64,000 nucleotides of DNA from Oscheius dolichura (taxonomy: Eukaryota > Nematoda > Chromadorea > Rhabditida > Rhabditidae). The translations under genes and the position numbers were made by a program. How positions within the stretch are numbered: the first letter of the stretch is position 1; every line of letters starts with the position of its first letter. This document shows, piece after piece, positions 49,370 to 61,700 of the stretch. Below the pieces are notes generated by a model. The model saw only the letters and a list, made by a program, of their open reading frames with translations, had not been told where the DNA came from and searched no databases. Location of the stretch: contig OW051493.1 in NCBI GenBank assembly GCA_932521035.1, forward strand, positions 7,874,001 to 7,938,000. The letters run 5' to 3'.

Positions 49370-50851
49370 GCAAAGGAGGGCTCTTGTAATCTCTGTGGCG
49401 TGAGAGAGGGGGTCAAGAGAGGAAAGAGAAGGGGTGAACCACGTGGCAGAGAGGTTTAGAGCTTATTAATCCATTAAAAATACCATAATTTTAATAAAAT
49501 GAAGGCTTCGCCCTACATTAAACCGTTTATCCTTGTTCAGGACAGAATACGGACTTTCTGGATGGGTTTAGTTCCGTCAATGGAAGCCAAAGCTGCGCGG
49601 GAAGCAAAAACCGAGCCTGAACCCGGAAAGCTCCAAAATTCTGCCTTGTAGTGGGGTCGAAATCATAAAAAAATGATCTGCTGCAAAGGTATAAAGACTC
49701 ATGTTTTCACAAAATTCCAAGATCGGAAGACCAGAAGTTTGAAGATTTGGCTTTTGACTCCCGAGATTCCAAAACCGGAGCCCAACCTCATTTTGTGTGT
49801 AGAGCAAAAGTAGCCTGCGCAGACAGTAAACTGCATTAAAAAATAGGGCGATCATATTAAAAAACGCGAGGAGATCAAAAAAGCGAAAGTCAGGTACAGA
49901 CTCCTCCTCTCTTTCTTCACATAAATCAGCTGTTCTTTGAGTTCCTCGTGGTCTTGTGGAATTTGCAATCGTCAGTCGTGTTGTGACGTAATTTCGAGTT
50001 GCAATTAATCAATCACTAAACAGGCGACAAGAGCCGGGTCCTTCGGGAAGGGGGGTGGGGGAGGACGCCTGTCCCCCTGGGTCAGACTGACCCGGCGCCC
50101 TTCCTCTTTCAGCTGGTTAAAAGTCAAAAGGCGAGAGAATTAAATGAGATAATAAGGAAATGATATCATGGCGAACAGATCCACACATGACCAGGTCAGA
50201 ATAGTGGAGAGATCGTGGGTAGAGGTAAGCAGATTACGCACCAGAGGGTGAGAGAATTAATTAGACTGGGAGGTGACGGTGGGAAACGGACGAAAATTTG
50301 ATCCTTGAATGGATGGCAGCAAAAAGTTCGACTCCATTGAATTATTCACGAATGAGATCCAGATCTTGAACAACCGCTGAATTTTGCAGAGGAGCTTGAA
50401 TATTTAGGAGAGAGCAGGCAAACAAAAATACAGAAAAAGCTGTAGAAGGACGTATTTATAGAGATCTTTGCTTATTTGCTTCACTGAAGAAAATAACGGA
50501 AGGCTTTAACTTAAATTCGCGATAAGAGGCAGAGATGAAATGCTAATCACCCGCATCATCTGCAGATTACAAGAGAAACGGACTTGTCACTCGCTATTTT
50601 TACCAGAGGACAGAAATATCATAGCCATGAGGAGCTGCAAAGAGCAGAAGAAGTCAGGAGCTGCTGGTCCTTTTCTCATGGTCAAAATAGTCCTTCAAAA
50701 TCTGTATTCCCAACTATTGTCTGAGATGTTCCCAAAGAAATGGAACTTGGGCTCCAGAAGGGTCTCTAACTGGCGATATCGCTTTTGGTGGAGCCCGCCA
50801 GCTCAATAAAATGACTACTTCCAGTTACAGTATCCAAAGTATTGTTCCCTA

Positions 50852-51173
50852 ATGGAAAACCCTCAAGGGGAACAGACCGTGGTAGCCCTCAACAGTCTCT
50901 TGGACTCCAAGGGCGACAAGCATTGACGATTTGACCGGGCTATTGAAAAATGTCTGTATTTTTGTTTGGGTCGGTGCGGAGGACCTAGAAACGGGACTAC
51001 TTCTAGAGCGCCGCGATTGCTTTACTTTTATTGAGGAGATCGAGGGCAGAGTGAAAGCTCTGGCAACAAGGGGCAGCCTCAAGAATTCCCGGACCTGGAT
51101 CAATCGTCGACAGTGGACAATTCAACACTTTGACCCAAAATTAATGAGATGGAGCGGTGTGAATCCCACTTGA
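50852..51173 (+). pseudogene. Unidentified ORF with a one-nucleotide frame break
   Basis: ATG at 50852 reads MENPQGEQTVVALNSLLDSK and stops at TGA around 50922. Shifting by one base at about 50917-50924, the frame continues IDDLTGLLKNVCIFVWVGAE and on for about 80 codons (FTFIEEIEGRVKALATRGS) to TGA at 51171. The two parts together would make about 106 residues. No intron with usable sites repairs the break. It may be a real small gene carrying an assembly error, a pseudogene, or coincidence. No family recognised. Confidence 0.3.
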
Positions 51174-52219
51174 CGCCATGGACGAGGGACAGTCGATGGA
51201 GAGGAGGAACAAAATAATCCAAAAACAAGAAGAAGACCCACCCATTTTTTATCAGTAGTGAGAGAGGAGTGGGATGTCAACTACTGGCGAGCCAGCTGTA
51301 CCTAGTCTGTCTCGGGTTACGGTCACATTATCCGCTTCATTATCTCTCCCTCCTCCCTCTAGACTACGCTGATTTCTGCTTCCCCGAACTTCAGGCCCAT
51401 AGAATTGCAAAATGTGACCTGTCTCATCCATCGGCACACACACGTAAATGACACCACGAGGCCTGGGATTTACCTGCTGGATGACTTCATGCACTTTTAT
51501 TCCATAGGCCAGTTAAAATCCCCCCGGTTGCAAGAAGCAACAAACGTCATGGGGATATTTAAAGAGTTGAAAGGAGTTATATTTTAATGAGGACGAAGAT
51601 AGCCTTTAAAGTTTAACGTAGGGAGAAGGAGACGGAACACAAACAGGTGGAATGATGTCAGAAGATTTGCAATTGACAGCCGAGGTTAATGAACTATGGG
51701 GAAGGGGAGCACTCAGGGGGGAGACACGGACTTCTTCTCTTTTGCAAACTATTTTTATTTTAAGAGGGGGAAAAGATGGGGGTATACGGTAGTGACCAAG
51801 AAGTGAGCAGCCTGGGAAAAACGGGGGGTTGACGTCGACTTGTGCTGCTCGTTGGTCTCGGGAAATCCCAGCTAGTTGACGAGGAGGGAGGTGATTTTCT
51901 GGAAGGGAAAAAATTACAATTACAAATCAAATGAAATCATCTCCATTATTAAGACTTATTGAAAAGGAAAGGCCGTGTGGTCTGTGATGGTTGTCCCCAT
52001 AAAATTGAACATTTTATGGCTTTTCTTACAATTTTACAAGATTTATGGGGAAAAGTTACAAGCAGACGGGGAGAAGAGAATGCAGACGCCTGATAATGAG
52101 GCAAAGCTACGGCATAAAACCGCTTTCTCGGGGAGCAGACCATTCAAGCCGCTTTCTTCAGTCTTTTAATCATTTTCTCCCTTCTCTAGATCTATAAAAA
52201 TTTCTATTTTCTAGGTAAA

Positions 52220-52387
52220 ATGGCCCGTGTCCTTATTCTTGTGGTGTTTATCTTTGCAACGTTCATCGCTGTGAGTGCCAGATCCAGTGGCTCAAGACCC
52301 AGCGGTTCGAGACCCAGCCGGGGCCCGGCGGGCGCAGCCCCCCGGAATGCTTTCTACGAGTTTTGTTTAGAGCTTTATACGCTTTAA
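52220..52387 (+). CDS. Candidate small secreted Arg/Ser/Pro-rich peptide, 55 residues
   Basis: A single frame starts MARVLILVVFIFATFIAVSA, a strong signal peptide, followed by RSSGSRPSGSRPSRGPAG with a repeated SGSRP unit. TATAAAA lies 21-27 nt upstream and TTTTCTAG ends 5 nt before the ATG. The last dozen codons overlap the left arm of an inverted repeat (52335-52361) whose partner lies at 52440-52466, so the C terminus may be derived from an inserted element or the true gene may splice out before it. Too short for ordinary ORF cut-offs. Basic Ser/Pro-rich secreted peptides include antimicrobial ones, but that is speculation. Confidence 0.45.
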   Translation: MARVLILVVFIFATFIAVSARSSGSRPSGSRPSRGPAGAAPRNAFYEFCLELYTL

Positions 52388-52466
52388 CTATAGTTCTATA
52401 GGGATATTACAAGATAAGAATAGGGGGAGGGGGGGCTGAACTCGTAGTAAGCATTCCGTGGGGCTG
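52335..52466. repeat. Inverted repeat, 27-nt arms
   Basis: GCAGCCCCCCGGAATGC...CTACGAG at 52335-52361 faces its near-perfect reverse complement CTCGTAGTAAGC...GGGGCTGC at 52440-52466, with about 78 nt between. It could be the terminal repeats of a short inserted element. Confidence 0.75.
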
Positions 52467-52719
52467 CCCCCAGGAAATAAGTTCTCGCACCCTTCAAAGT
52501 CTGCTGGTGGTCGAACAAGAGGTACTGTGAGAGGTGAACAAGTGAAAATTGTGGAGGAAACATGGATGAACACACAGAACCGTTCAACCTCACCGGATTG
52601 CGCGCCGCGGCTCGGAGAACTGCTATCTTAATAATTCTGCGTTTTATATAAAAAGCTATTGTGTTACGGAACTTTTCTGCCATTTTAAATAATGAAAACA
52701 AGTAAATAGGCATTAACTA

Positions 52720-53117
52720 CGCCTAAGCCTGGGCGAACGTTCAAGCACACCGCACCCAAAAACTCACCCAATGCGCCCTGCGCTCGAATAATTCGACCTT
52801 TCTTAGTTTTTTTTGCTTCTATCTTGTTCAAAATTTTATGACGGACACGTTGATATAGGTTATATTCCATAAGAATAAGAAATTGTTGAGTTATCGATAG
52901 AAACACTATGTTCACCTCAAAAATTCAAAAAACTATTTTGGGTTATATTTCAGCAATTTCTTATTCTTATGGAATACAACCTATATCAGCTTGTCTGCCA
53001 TAAAACTCTGAACAAGATAGACATTAAAAAAATAAGCAAGGTCGAACTATTCGAGCGCAGGGTGCATTGGGTAAGTTTTTGGGTGCGGTGTGCTTTAACG
53101 TTGGCCCTAAGCCTGCC
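52720..53117. repeat. Long inverted repeat, arms about 170 nt, 59-nt spacer
   Basis: The left arm (52720-52890), read on the minus strand, and the right arm (52950-53117), read on the plus strand, are about 85% alike by eye. Shared blocks include CAATTTCTTATTCTTATGGA, GAACAAGATAGA and TTTTTGGGTGCGGTGTGCTT. Both arms are open in the same frame and start MEYNLYQ, with differing downstream residues. It is a recent inverted duplication or a foldback transposable element. A transcript through it would form a long hairpin RNA. Confidence 0.85.
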
Positions 53118-53423
53118 TTCAGCAAAAAAGTTTCAAAAAGTGATGCCGAGCAAGTATCCTTCCCTTGTTAGTACTATTTGCAACCACTGGCAGAATCCTG
53201 GTTGTGATGAGTAAGGAATCTTTTAAAAATGGTATTTCTGTATCACTTCCAAATCAAAACGACGAGAAAAGCGACCAGAGCTTTGGAAAATCCGTCCAGG
53301 ATTTGAGAAAACAGGATATTTTTATCCGTTTAGGACCTGTCTAAAAACAATTTTACCGCCACAAATCCTTGAACAGGCCATTCCACCTGCCGCTTTTCCA
53401 AGAGACGGTCCTTCTTCTCCGAG

Positions 53424-53843
53424 ATGTCCTCCATCGTCTCTTCTGCTCTAGCAGGTCTCCCCCCTCTTCCCCTCCTCCCCCTAATCGTCCACTTTCCAGT
53501 CCTCCTCCTGTCTATATTTGTGAGTGGCTTGTCTGCCGCCGCCACCACCGGGAAAGGCTCGGCCACCCCGACGTCGGCCGGCTCCACCGCGCAGCCCATA
53601 ACCCAGCCACCGGCCGTCAACCAGAAGACAGGCGCCGGGAATGACGTTCTCTTTCTGGCCTGTGTCGGTGCCAGTGGACTCGGGACGGCCGTGGCCCTGG
53701 GAATTATCATCTACTCCCTGATCCAGCTCAACAAATTGAATATTCGCCCCAAGGGAGCCAAGAACAAGGCCAGCCAGCGGAGTCACAAGAGCAAGAAGGC
53801 CACCCAAGAGAAAAAACCATCCGAACAATCTTTTACCGAATAA
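53424..53843 (+). CDS. Small membrane protein with Thr/Pro/Ser-rich ectodomain, 139 residues
   Basis: A single uninterrupted exon from ATG at 53424 to TAA at 53841. A hydrophobic leader (PLPLLPLIVHFPVLLLSIFV) is followed by an Ala/Thr/Ser/Pro-rich segment likely to be O-glycosylated (TTGKGSATPTSAGSTAQP), a second hydrophobic segment (VALGIIIYSLIQL) and a highly basic tail with many lysines ending SEQSFTE. The layout fits a type I single-pass protein with a short lysine-rich cytoplasmic tail. The opposite strand is also open over much of this stretch, but lacks such a protein-like organisation. Confidence 0.6.
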   Translation: MSSIVSSALAGLPPLPLLPLIVHFPVLLLSIFVSGLSAAATTGKGSATPTSAGSTAQPITQPPAVNQKTGAGNDVLFLACVGASGLGTAVALGIIIYSLIQLNKLNIRPKGAKNKASQRSHKSKKATQEKKPSEQSFTE

Positions 53844-56208
53844 CACATCGTATATGCCAGTTATTTTTGTTGTTTACTGTAACTGATGAGGAAATACAGA
53901 AGCTTCATCTGCCTCCTCTTGGGTTTGTGGCCCTTTCAGGCGCCGACCGTAGAGGTCGACTGGAGGAGTGGAGTGCCGGCCGGGTTGTCCTCTCTGCCAT
54001 CCACGTTGGGTCCATGAGGCGGCCGACCCCGGTCCTGGACCCAATTGAAGTCAACCCCTCTCTTCTCCCACCCCTTCCTCTCCCTCCATTGCTGACGTCT
54101 CGTCTCCATATTATCTTTGAACTGCCATCTTATTTTACGTGAGTATTCCCAAATTGCTACTCCCTCCGTTCAAGGTTCGCACTGATAAGGCGGGTCAGAC
54201 GCTACTGTTGAACCGAAGCGAGAGAGAGGGTTCTATGTGGAAATTCTCGAAGGGAATATTCGTCACGTTAAAAATATGTATCAGGCCCTGAATCCTGAAG
54301 TAATTCTGAGCATTTTGATTAATAATCAAAGGAGAAGCCCAAATACGATCCCGGGGAGCCTGGTGAATCCAGGACGGCGATTTTTTAATGTTAATCTTGG
54401 ATTACTGCAAATTTTGAGCCATTTTTCCAAAGAGTAACCTACAGAACTTTCAGCATTTTTAAAGGTTCCGAACCTGAGCTCTGGCCCTTTTCTATCCCTG
54501 ATAAATCCCCGTCCAGTGCTATTGTCTGCCGGACAGTTTCGCGCGGTTCATATTCCCGCCAGGTGTGTTAATCGCTCACATGATCTCTTTCCCTCGTCCC
54601 AATTGTGATCCTTGTGGTCACCACTCCATTTTCCCCGGTTGCCTTCGAACTTTCAGAGATAATACAGATAAGCACGTGCAGAAGTCGTCTAATGGACACC
54701 TCATAACGGGGAAGGGGAGCTATAAATGTCGCCCACCCAGTGGCGGGCCAGTCCTCCTCTTTCTGCTACTTTCCTTCCAGATTACAATTTTGTTAGTTCC
54801 CCAGAGATATTTAACTCCATTCCCACTCCTTTTCGCTGAGAGAAACAAGCCACGGTCAATATTTTGCTCTCCGCGACTGACCGCCACCTGACTATCTGAC
54901 TGTCCTCCTCCCGGGCATAAAACCTAAACCGCCATCGATTTTTATTGTTATTCCTACCCCGGAGGACAGACTATTTGCCCAGATTGAAGTCCGTTCAATA
55001 GAGAGTACACTTTGAATTGACTGACCAACTGCTGGCTCAAGTGTTTCCAGTCCTGTCACCCTCATTTTTAGAGTTATTATTTTGACCAAATTGACCACAA
55101 ACCAGGGATTTAATAATGCTCTTTTTCTAAAGACTACCTACCAAAAAAGCGGCTATAATTAGACGCGAGAATGATGACAGGAAGCGCGCCAGTCGGGGTG
55201 TCAGGGTCAGCAGCGCGTCCTATCGACAGCCCGCGCTCCCCGGGAAAGACAGGGAGAAAGAACAATTTGTCACCTTTTTCCTGCACCGGTATTCAGTCGT
55301 TGAACCCTATTTGTAAATAGCAAGCAGGAAAACGTCTATCCCGGGGAAAAACAATACTAGAAGGGTCATAATGGGCTGATTCAAAGCTGCCTTTGTTTCA
55401 AGTTTCTATTCTTTCATTTCCCCCTGGGTTTCATTATTTTTGGAGATGAATTTCTCTATTCCCCTTTTGAACAGAAACAGAGACGGTATCAGAAATCTTG
55501 ACCTTTTTTTTCTCTTTTTCCACTGCTGACCACCCAAACTTGTTTCGTCGCTCCGTGTGACTTTTCCCCCCTGCCAGTAGAAGACTTTTCGCTAAATTCT
55601 TTGACTGATTATGGCCAAGGAAGACTCTAAATCCTTAGTTACTACATCCTCCTTCCAACCAGTTGGCCTCGAATTTTTGATGATTTATGGGCGAAAACAA
55701 CAGACCGAGGTCAAAACCCCGCGTTGGGCCCTCTGCTAACTTTACTTCCGCCTCTAGTTGCAATCTCGATTATCGTTGCAGAAAAGGACAATTGAACTTT
55801 ATGATTGTAGTCCCTCCCCCTTTTCCAAAAGGCCTCATTTCTGTTCCCATGCCCACAAGAAGACTCCCCCGCTGAGGAGGCCGCCCCGGGGAGTTCCAAG
55901 GGATTGCCCCCTGCTTGTCCATGTAAAAACGAAAACGTCAATGGCTTCCGAAAGCTTACCAGCTGGTGGCCCTTTTTGTAGATTGAAGCAAAATGTCGTA
56001 ACCTCTCTAGAGTGGCCCGACGATACCGTACCCCTTCCTCAATTGAATCGGGCCCTTCAGCAGGGCACCAACTCTGGGGGGACGCTCAGCTATAGAGTTC
56101 CTTGCAGTAAAATTATAGAATTTGCCGTCTCTTTCCTCATTTTCCTTTCAATTCTTTTCCTTGCCATTGATGGTTGATGAAAAGACTTTGTTAAGTTTCA
56201 GAATAACC
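53844..56208. other. Intergenic, no gene seen
   Basis: Short frames only, none with splice or domain support. An acceptor-like TTTCAG ends at 56201, just before the b561 gene start. Confidence 0.6.
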
Positions 56209-58313
56209 ATGAAATGGCCACTAGTCTTCCTCCTCCTTGTAGGCTTCCTAGAAGCGGCGAGTCTAGCCGCCGTGCCGACACAGGCAGCCGCCGAAGAGAT
56301 GTCTGCCGAAACGAAACACCGTCTCGTCAAAGCACACGGTAATTTCTAGTTCCTTATTAGATGAATACCTCCATTTTAGGTATTTTAATGGTCTTAGCTT
56401 GGCTATTCCTCGTCCCGTCGGCTATTCTCTTCGCCAGGATGTTGAGAGATGCTTTCAAGCATCACAAACCCTTCGGACTGTCTATGTGGTTCCATGTAAG
56501 AGACTCTTGAAACCTATAAAAACTCAGATTTAGGTACACAGAACCTTCAATATGATAGCCATTCTCCTGATGGCTATCTCCTTCCTCCTGATATTTATTT
56601 CCACCGGCTGGAAATGGAAGGGAATTGGATCCGGGTCTAAACAGGCGACGGAACTACACACTACCGCAGGAGTTGTGGCATTTGCCCTGGCCGTGGCTCA
56701 GCCATTCTTGGCCTTGTTGAGGTAAGCTTTCATATTATACTGTATTTCCGAGGGCATACTGTTCTAAAAATTAAATTAGTAGCATTCCCCTAAGCAATAC
56801 CCTCTGGTTCCCCTGCCCATCCACTGCCCAGTGTAATTGCAACCCTCAAATCCACCTGCCCTTATCGAAATGGGGTAGCTCACTTAAATTTTTTTGGCTG
56901 ACCCTTTCTCATCGTCCTCCAAAGACAACTGTTCCGTTCCTTGCTGGCTGCTGTGGCGGCCTCCGGTCAGGGGCCTCTCGTCTCCCTATCCCCTTATAAG
57001 ACTTTGTGCCATCCTTGGGCGGGTACTATCCAATGATCCTTCCAAAAACCCTCCTTGAAACTCAAAATCCCTTGTGAGGGTTCCAGAAAAGTTATTGGAT
57101 ATGGCTACAACCCCTTTATGTTTCAGATGCGGAGTGACGGATCCAAACCGTCCAATTTTCAACTGGACCCACCGCGGTGTTGCCACTGTCTCCTACATCT
57201 GTGCCATGATCGCCTTCGTGGTAGCCGCCACCGAATTCAAGAAGCTCTGGACTGATGCTGCTCTCCAGACGATCCTGGTGGTCATTCCTCCCGTCCTTCT
57301 CCTTGTCCTCTGGCCTCTCACCCACATCTGGTTGCCTAAAAAGGATGACGAAGAGGACGAGAAAGAAACTGTAAGTTTCTATTAAATACAGTACCCCTTA
57401 AACATTCAGGAATCATTCCTAGGAACCTCTTCATCTAAATATCGAAAACGTTCGAAAAAGGTGAAAAAACGAACTAACTGTATTGCACGTAACGTTAGGG
57501 TCTTTTTGGTGAATGGCGTTTTTTCTGCACTCTATCCCTCCGAGTTGAGTTTATTACTTGGTAGTACTGTCGAATTCCATCCTTCCTTTTCTGAATACTT
57601 ATGGGAATTCCTTTGCATGCACGGTCCGTCATCTATCCTTTTCGCAATCGACCCCTTTCTGGATTAATTGACCTAGAAGCGGTGGTATAATCTGCACAAA
57701 ACTGCCTTTTCTCTATCCTTACAAGAGTAATATAGCAAAAGCCTGTTCTGGACAAGTCGAAGCAGTTTCATCACCAAATTTTTGGGGCTCGCAGCCTGTG
57801 TCCTCTTCTTCTTTCCTACTTTGAGACCTTTTCCATCTTTCCACCCAGAAAGCCCGTCTTTCTGCTTAAAGTTTGATAGGACGACCATATCTTGTCTTAC
57901 CACTTCCAAAAGAAAACCCATCAGAGCTCCAATTTCGATAAACATTCAAAAGAGGTTTCCATTCTAAGGATTACGATAGATGAATTCAGTCAAATAATGA
58001 TGTTTTTCCTCACGAAATATTGGACTTAATGGCGTCATGCTGCCTCCTATCCATAAAAAAATATCCATAGGAAATAATCCATCTTTGAATGCTCTGATAA
58101 GAAATGAAGGAGCTTGCCAGTATTTCCATCTTGCATGACTTCTTTATCCACTCTTCCCTTTTTCAATTAACCTGATATTCTTATTGTGGAGTATTTCTCC
58201 ATTTTCAGGGCTATTCACTGCGCCTGTCTACTTGTTTCTGGGCCTGTGGAATGATGCTCGCGACGTCGATTGCCATCTCCCTTTTGATTGCTGCCGGTTA
58301 CAAACCCAAATGA
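56209..58313 (+). CDS. Cytochrome b561-domain transmembrane protein, ferric reductase-like
   Basis: Five exons (56209-56338, 56380-56495, 56534-56721, 57127-57370, 58209-58313) join in phase to 260 residues. A signal peptide (MKWPLVFLLLVGFLEAASLA) precedes a b561 domain of the FRRS1/SDR2 type. The likely haem-ligand histidines lie in KAHGILMVLAW, WFHVHRTFNM, TELHTTAGVVAF and FNWTHRGVATVSY. A charged loop (KKDDEEDEKET) precedes a last membrane helix and the C-terminal KPK. These proteins move electrons across membranes, usually to reduce ferric iron outside or in vesicles. Relatives often carry reeler and DOMON domains; none fits here, so this is a short b561-only form. The last intron is 838 nt. 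TTTCAG ends 7 nt before the ATG. Confidence 0.9.
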
Positions 58314-58406
58314 TCTCTCTCCTATAATTTTTTAATTGTAGAATTTCCTTGAGCATATTATTCTTGTGCATATCATAATGATGAAGTTGTTTGTCGTAGT
58401 CTTGTT

Positions 58407-58412
58407 AATAAA
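58407..58412 (+). terminator. Poly(A) signal of the b561 gene
   Basis: AATAAA lies 94 nt after the stop. The AP-2 gene converges from the other side with its stop at 58716. Confidence 0.5.
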
Positions 58413-58715
58413 TTATTTCCATTTATTTGAGCCGTTTACAAAAGGCATAACAGAGAACAAGTGAAGGGGATGAAATACCCGAATTTCATGAATTAACGAG
58501 GGACAATTTTAAAAAAAGGAGGAGAGGAGGCAGACACGTATAAAAGCTGTACTTTCTAAGGCAACCGAAGACCTGTATTATATATAACAACAAATATAGA
58601 AAATATATCTGAAACACAAACTATAAGAACTCGTCATCAACAGTTTCTGGGAGGGGGGAGGAGAGGAGATTACTGTACCCGAATTGGATTATAAAGGAGT
58701 CTCTAGACCAGAGAT

Positions 58716-61700
58716 TTAGGTCGATTTATTTTGAGCTGCTTGTTGGGCCATCAACTGGGCCAGGGCGTAGAACGTCTGCCATGTTTGTTGGGTCTTTTCT
58801 GCGTCACTCAGCTTAGCAACGCAGGTATCGATGATGCTGAAAAGTGCTAAAATTAGGCTGTCGACTTCAGTTCTCTTGAATTTTGTTACAAGAAAGAAAA
58901 AAACTAGATTTGAATTCCAAAAAGCGTGGTTGCGCAATTGTACAGCCCCTTTTCAACCTGAGGTTCGCCCTGTAACCGAACTCGCCCTCAGGTTGAAATT
59001 TTACAGCCATTTGGGGCACAATTACTGTGTTTTACAGTAAAATAGCAACGACTTAGGGGCTAAATATTTATACAAAAAAGCAGAAGATTACTTCGGAAGT
59101 CGGAAACAATGAAAAATGAAGGTGGGCAGAGCCCGCCAGCCCAGGTCTTCCGGTTCGGCTTTTACTGCCCGATATTAGATTCTCTCGAGAAAAAAAAGAA
59201 CAACCACTGCTCGTACATAACCCCATGGTGATTTTTCATCTTGAAATTAGGCTATTCTAATGGGAAATCGGATTTCAGAGGGAGCAAAACTAGACCGGGA
59301 CTTCACTGTTTTATCGGATGCTTTGGATCGTCGTTGCCAGCTGTTTAAACCGGTTGTTTTCGAGTTTTACCGCATTTTTATGATTTTTTAGCGTTTTCCC
59401 AAAAATCTAAGGTAATTTAAACGTGTGTGTTGCTTGTATAATAATGGTAAGACTCACTTGATAACGACACTCATAGCTGCCACCAGGGCCGGTGTCCCGA
59501 ATCCATGAGTACACATGGAGAAATGCGTCAGGAGATCTTGCAATTTAGAGGGAAGGAGGGCTTCTTTCTTCTCCAGCATTATAGGGGATCTGTCCAACTG
59601 GAGCAGGGCTTTCAACTCTTTCAACATTAATCTGTAAAAGCTCTCGGTAACTATAACTTTTAGGAAGAGACTTACGAGGCGGATTCGAGATTCTTCTTCC
59701 TTTCTTTACTATCTCCTAGGGTGTGTTCGTTCATGTGTTCGGCGACGGCCTCAACGGGGAATTCTCCCTGGCAGAGGGTGTCAAAGTCCCTGGCCAGATG
59801 GAGGGCTTCTCCTTCGACCATCGGGGTGAAGAGGGTCATCGCGATGGCTTTTCTCTTTCCCATGGGGAGATCCAATCCCATTCCTTCCAGCAGCTCCCGC
59901 AGCTCTTTTCCTCCATTTTTAGCCTTGGCTCGACGAAGAATTCCACCCATCACGCTGGTATTCAGACGTTCGGGATTACCAAGCCGGCGTTTAATCTGAA
60001 AAATTGGATATAAAAACGGGAAAGGAGGACAGAAGTGGCACTTTCAAGACAACCACAGTTAGACAGCCAAAATAGCAAAAATGAGTTGTATGTTTTGTGG
60101 TTTGAATTCCCGGCTCCTCTCTTGTCTTTTTCTCCCCTTCTTTTCGGCAGTTGGCCCCTGGTCGATTTTCCAATCGTCTTGCTCAAAAATCACTGTCCTT
60201 TTTTCCTCTCGCGCCTCCGTGGACAGGGTGCCATTGTGTCCCCTCCAGCCTCGGCGGCGAGAGGCTTGCGCCATCCGACCAACACACATAGTCGGCTGTG
60301 CTGGTAGGGAGCGAGTATCCCCGGGCATTGTGTGCCGAGGTCGACGTCGAGGTCGGCGGCCGCCGCCACTGCTGGTGGGGTCGATTGCCGCCGGTACCTC
60401 GATGGTATTGATTGATCGCCCTCGGCAAACGAAGCGCGAAAAGTGATTTTTCAAGGAGAGATGGAGAGGAAAAGTATAAGAAAAGAAGAAAGGACAGACC
60501 TCTCCAACGGTGACGGGATACTTGGTATTAGCATTGAGGATGGCCAGACGGCCGGGTACTTGGCAGAAGACGTGCTCCTCGGCGGCCGCGGGGCTCGAGG
60601 CGCTGCTCAGGGCCAGGAGGGTGTTGATGGTGTCGTTGGAGCTGGCCGTGTCGTCCTCGTCCTCCGTCTTCACCTCCGTCTTCACACCGTTCAAAAGTGC
60701 TTGTATCTGAAAAATACTGTCTTGTATTCTCTGCCTCACGTCATCCCACTTTCGGGGGCAAAAGATGTTTGTTTCTCCCTTTCGTCCCCAAAACCACCAC
60801 CACCAGCACCACATGACCATCAGAAAACGCCGCTTTGGGCAAGAAGTTGACCTTGACAAATTCACTTCCGCCCGGGGTCATTTTGATTGGGGGAGAACGA
60901 GCGACGGGAGAGAGCGAACGAGAGGATTGACTGTTCCCTCCGGTTACTGGTAAAAGTGGCCACGCTGACCTTGGCTTTGTATTAGAAGAGGCTTTTACTA
61001 CAGTCACCCCTTTTACAACAGAGAGAAGGTAAATGGAATGTTGAAAAAAGAGGAAAAATGGCAAGAAAATACTCTCGTCATCGATTGGAATCCTTGTTTA
61101 CGAACAGTGAATCGGAATTTTAGGGGAGACGGGTCAAAAACGCGGCGCGGTACACGATAGTCCGATCTCTTGCACCCGTAAACTCTCGGTAAGACGACGG
61201 AATAAAGTTTTGTAACAGTTTTGAATAATGATGATCCTCCTGCCGAGACTTTACGCGTGCAAGAGGGGCAGATCCTGATTCTAGCGCCAATGGAACTAGA
61301 GGCTTTTCCTTTTTGCCGGCTAGTTTTTATTGTTTTTTTCGTCTTCCCATAAAGCGTTTACCGTAAGCAGGTTACCTGCTTCTATTTAAAGCTGAAAATC
61401 GCATTTTTAAAGGTCTAAATGGTCAAAATTTGAATGATCCTATCCAGGGAGATGAGGTCTGCTCCCCCATAAAACAGTACTGTAAGCCTTTTTTTGGAAC
61501 GGATGCCATCATTTTGCAAAGCAGCTCCCTCTCTAGGCCACCTGTTTTCTCCCCTCTCCCCTCTCTCGTTGTACATGTTTTCAAGAGCCCTGCAAAAGTT
61601 TCTTTCCCTCTTTTTCTCCCTCTCCCGCCTCTATTACTCACGTCTTTTTGGTAGAACCATAGTCTGACTGGCCAGTCTGACTCATTTCTTCCGATTCAAA

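Larger units (their letters stand above)
47353..52219. other. Gene-poor stretch with a hairpin and simple repeats
   Basis: Apart from the hairpin at 48.65 kb, a CT run at 49.35 kb and the broken ORF at 50.85 kb, I see no feature with support. Overlapping frames at 48331-48669 are open in two phases on the plus strand, but neither can be identified. Confidence 0.55.

Noticed and set aside
53481-53846. 121-codon minus-strand frame over the small membrane protein
   Set aside because: Gly/Arg-rich shadow of a Pro/Ala/Ser-rich coding strand. The plus frame has the leader, membrane segment and basic tail of a real protein.
60059-60865. 268-codon open frame on the minus strand
   Set aside because: It contains AP-2 exon 2 (60500-60706) but its other parts are intron read-through. 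The exon joins the flanking AP-2 exons by good splice sites.
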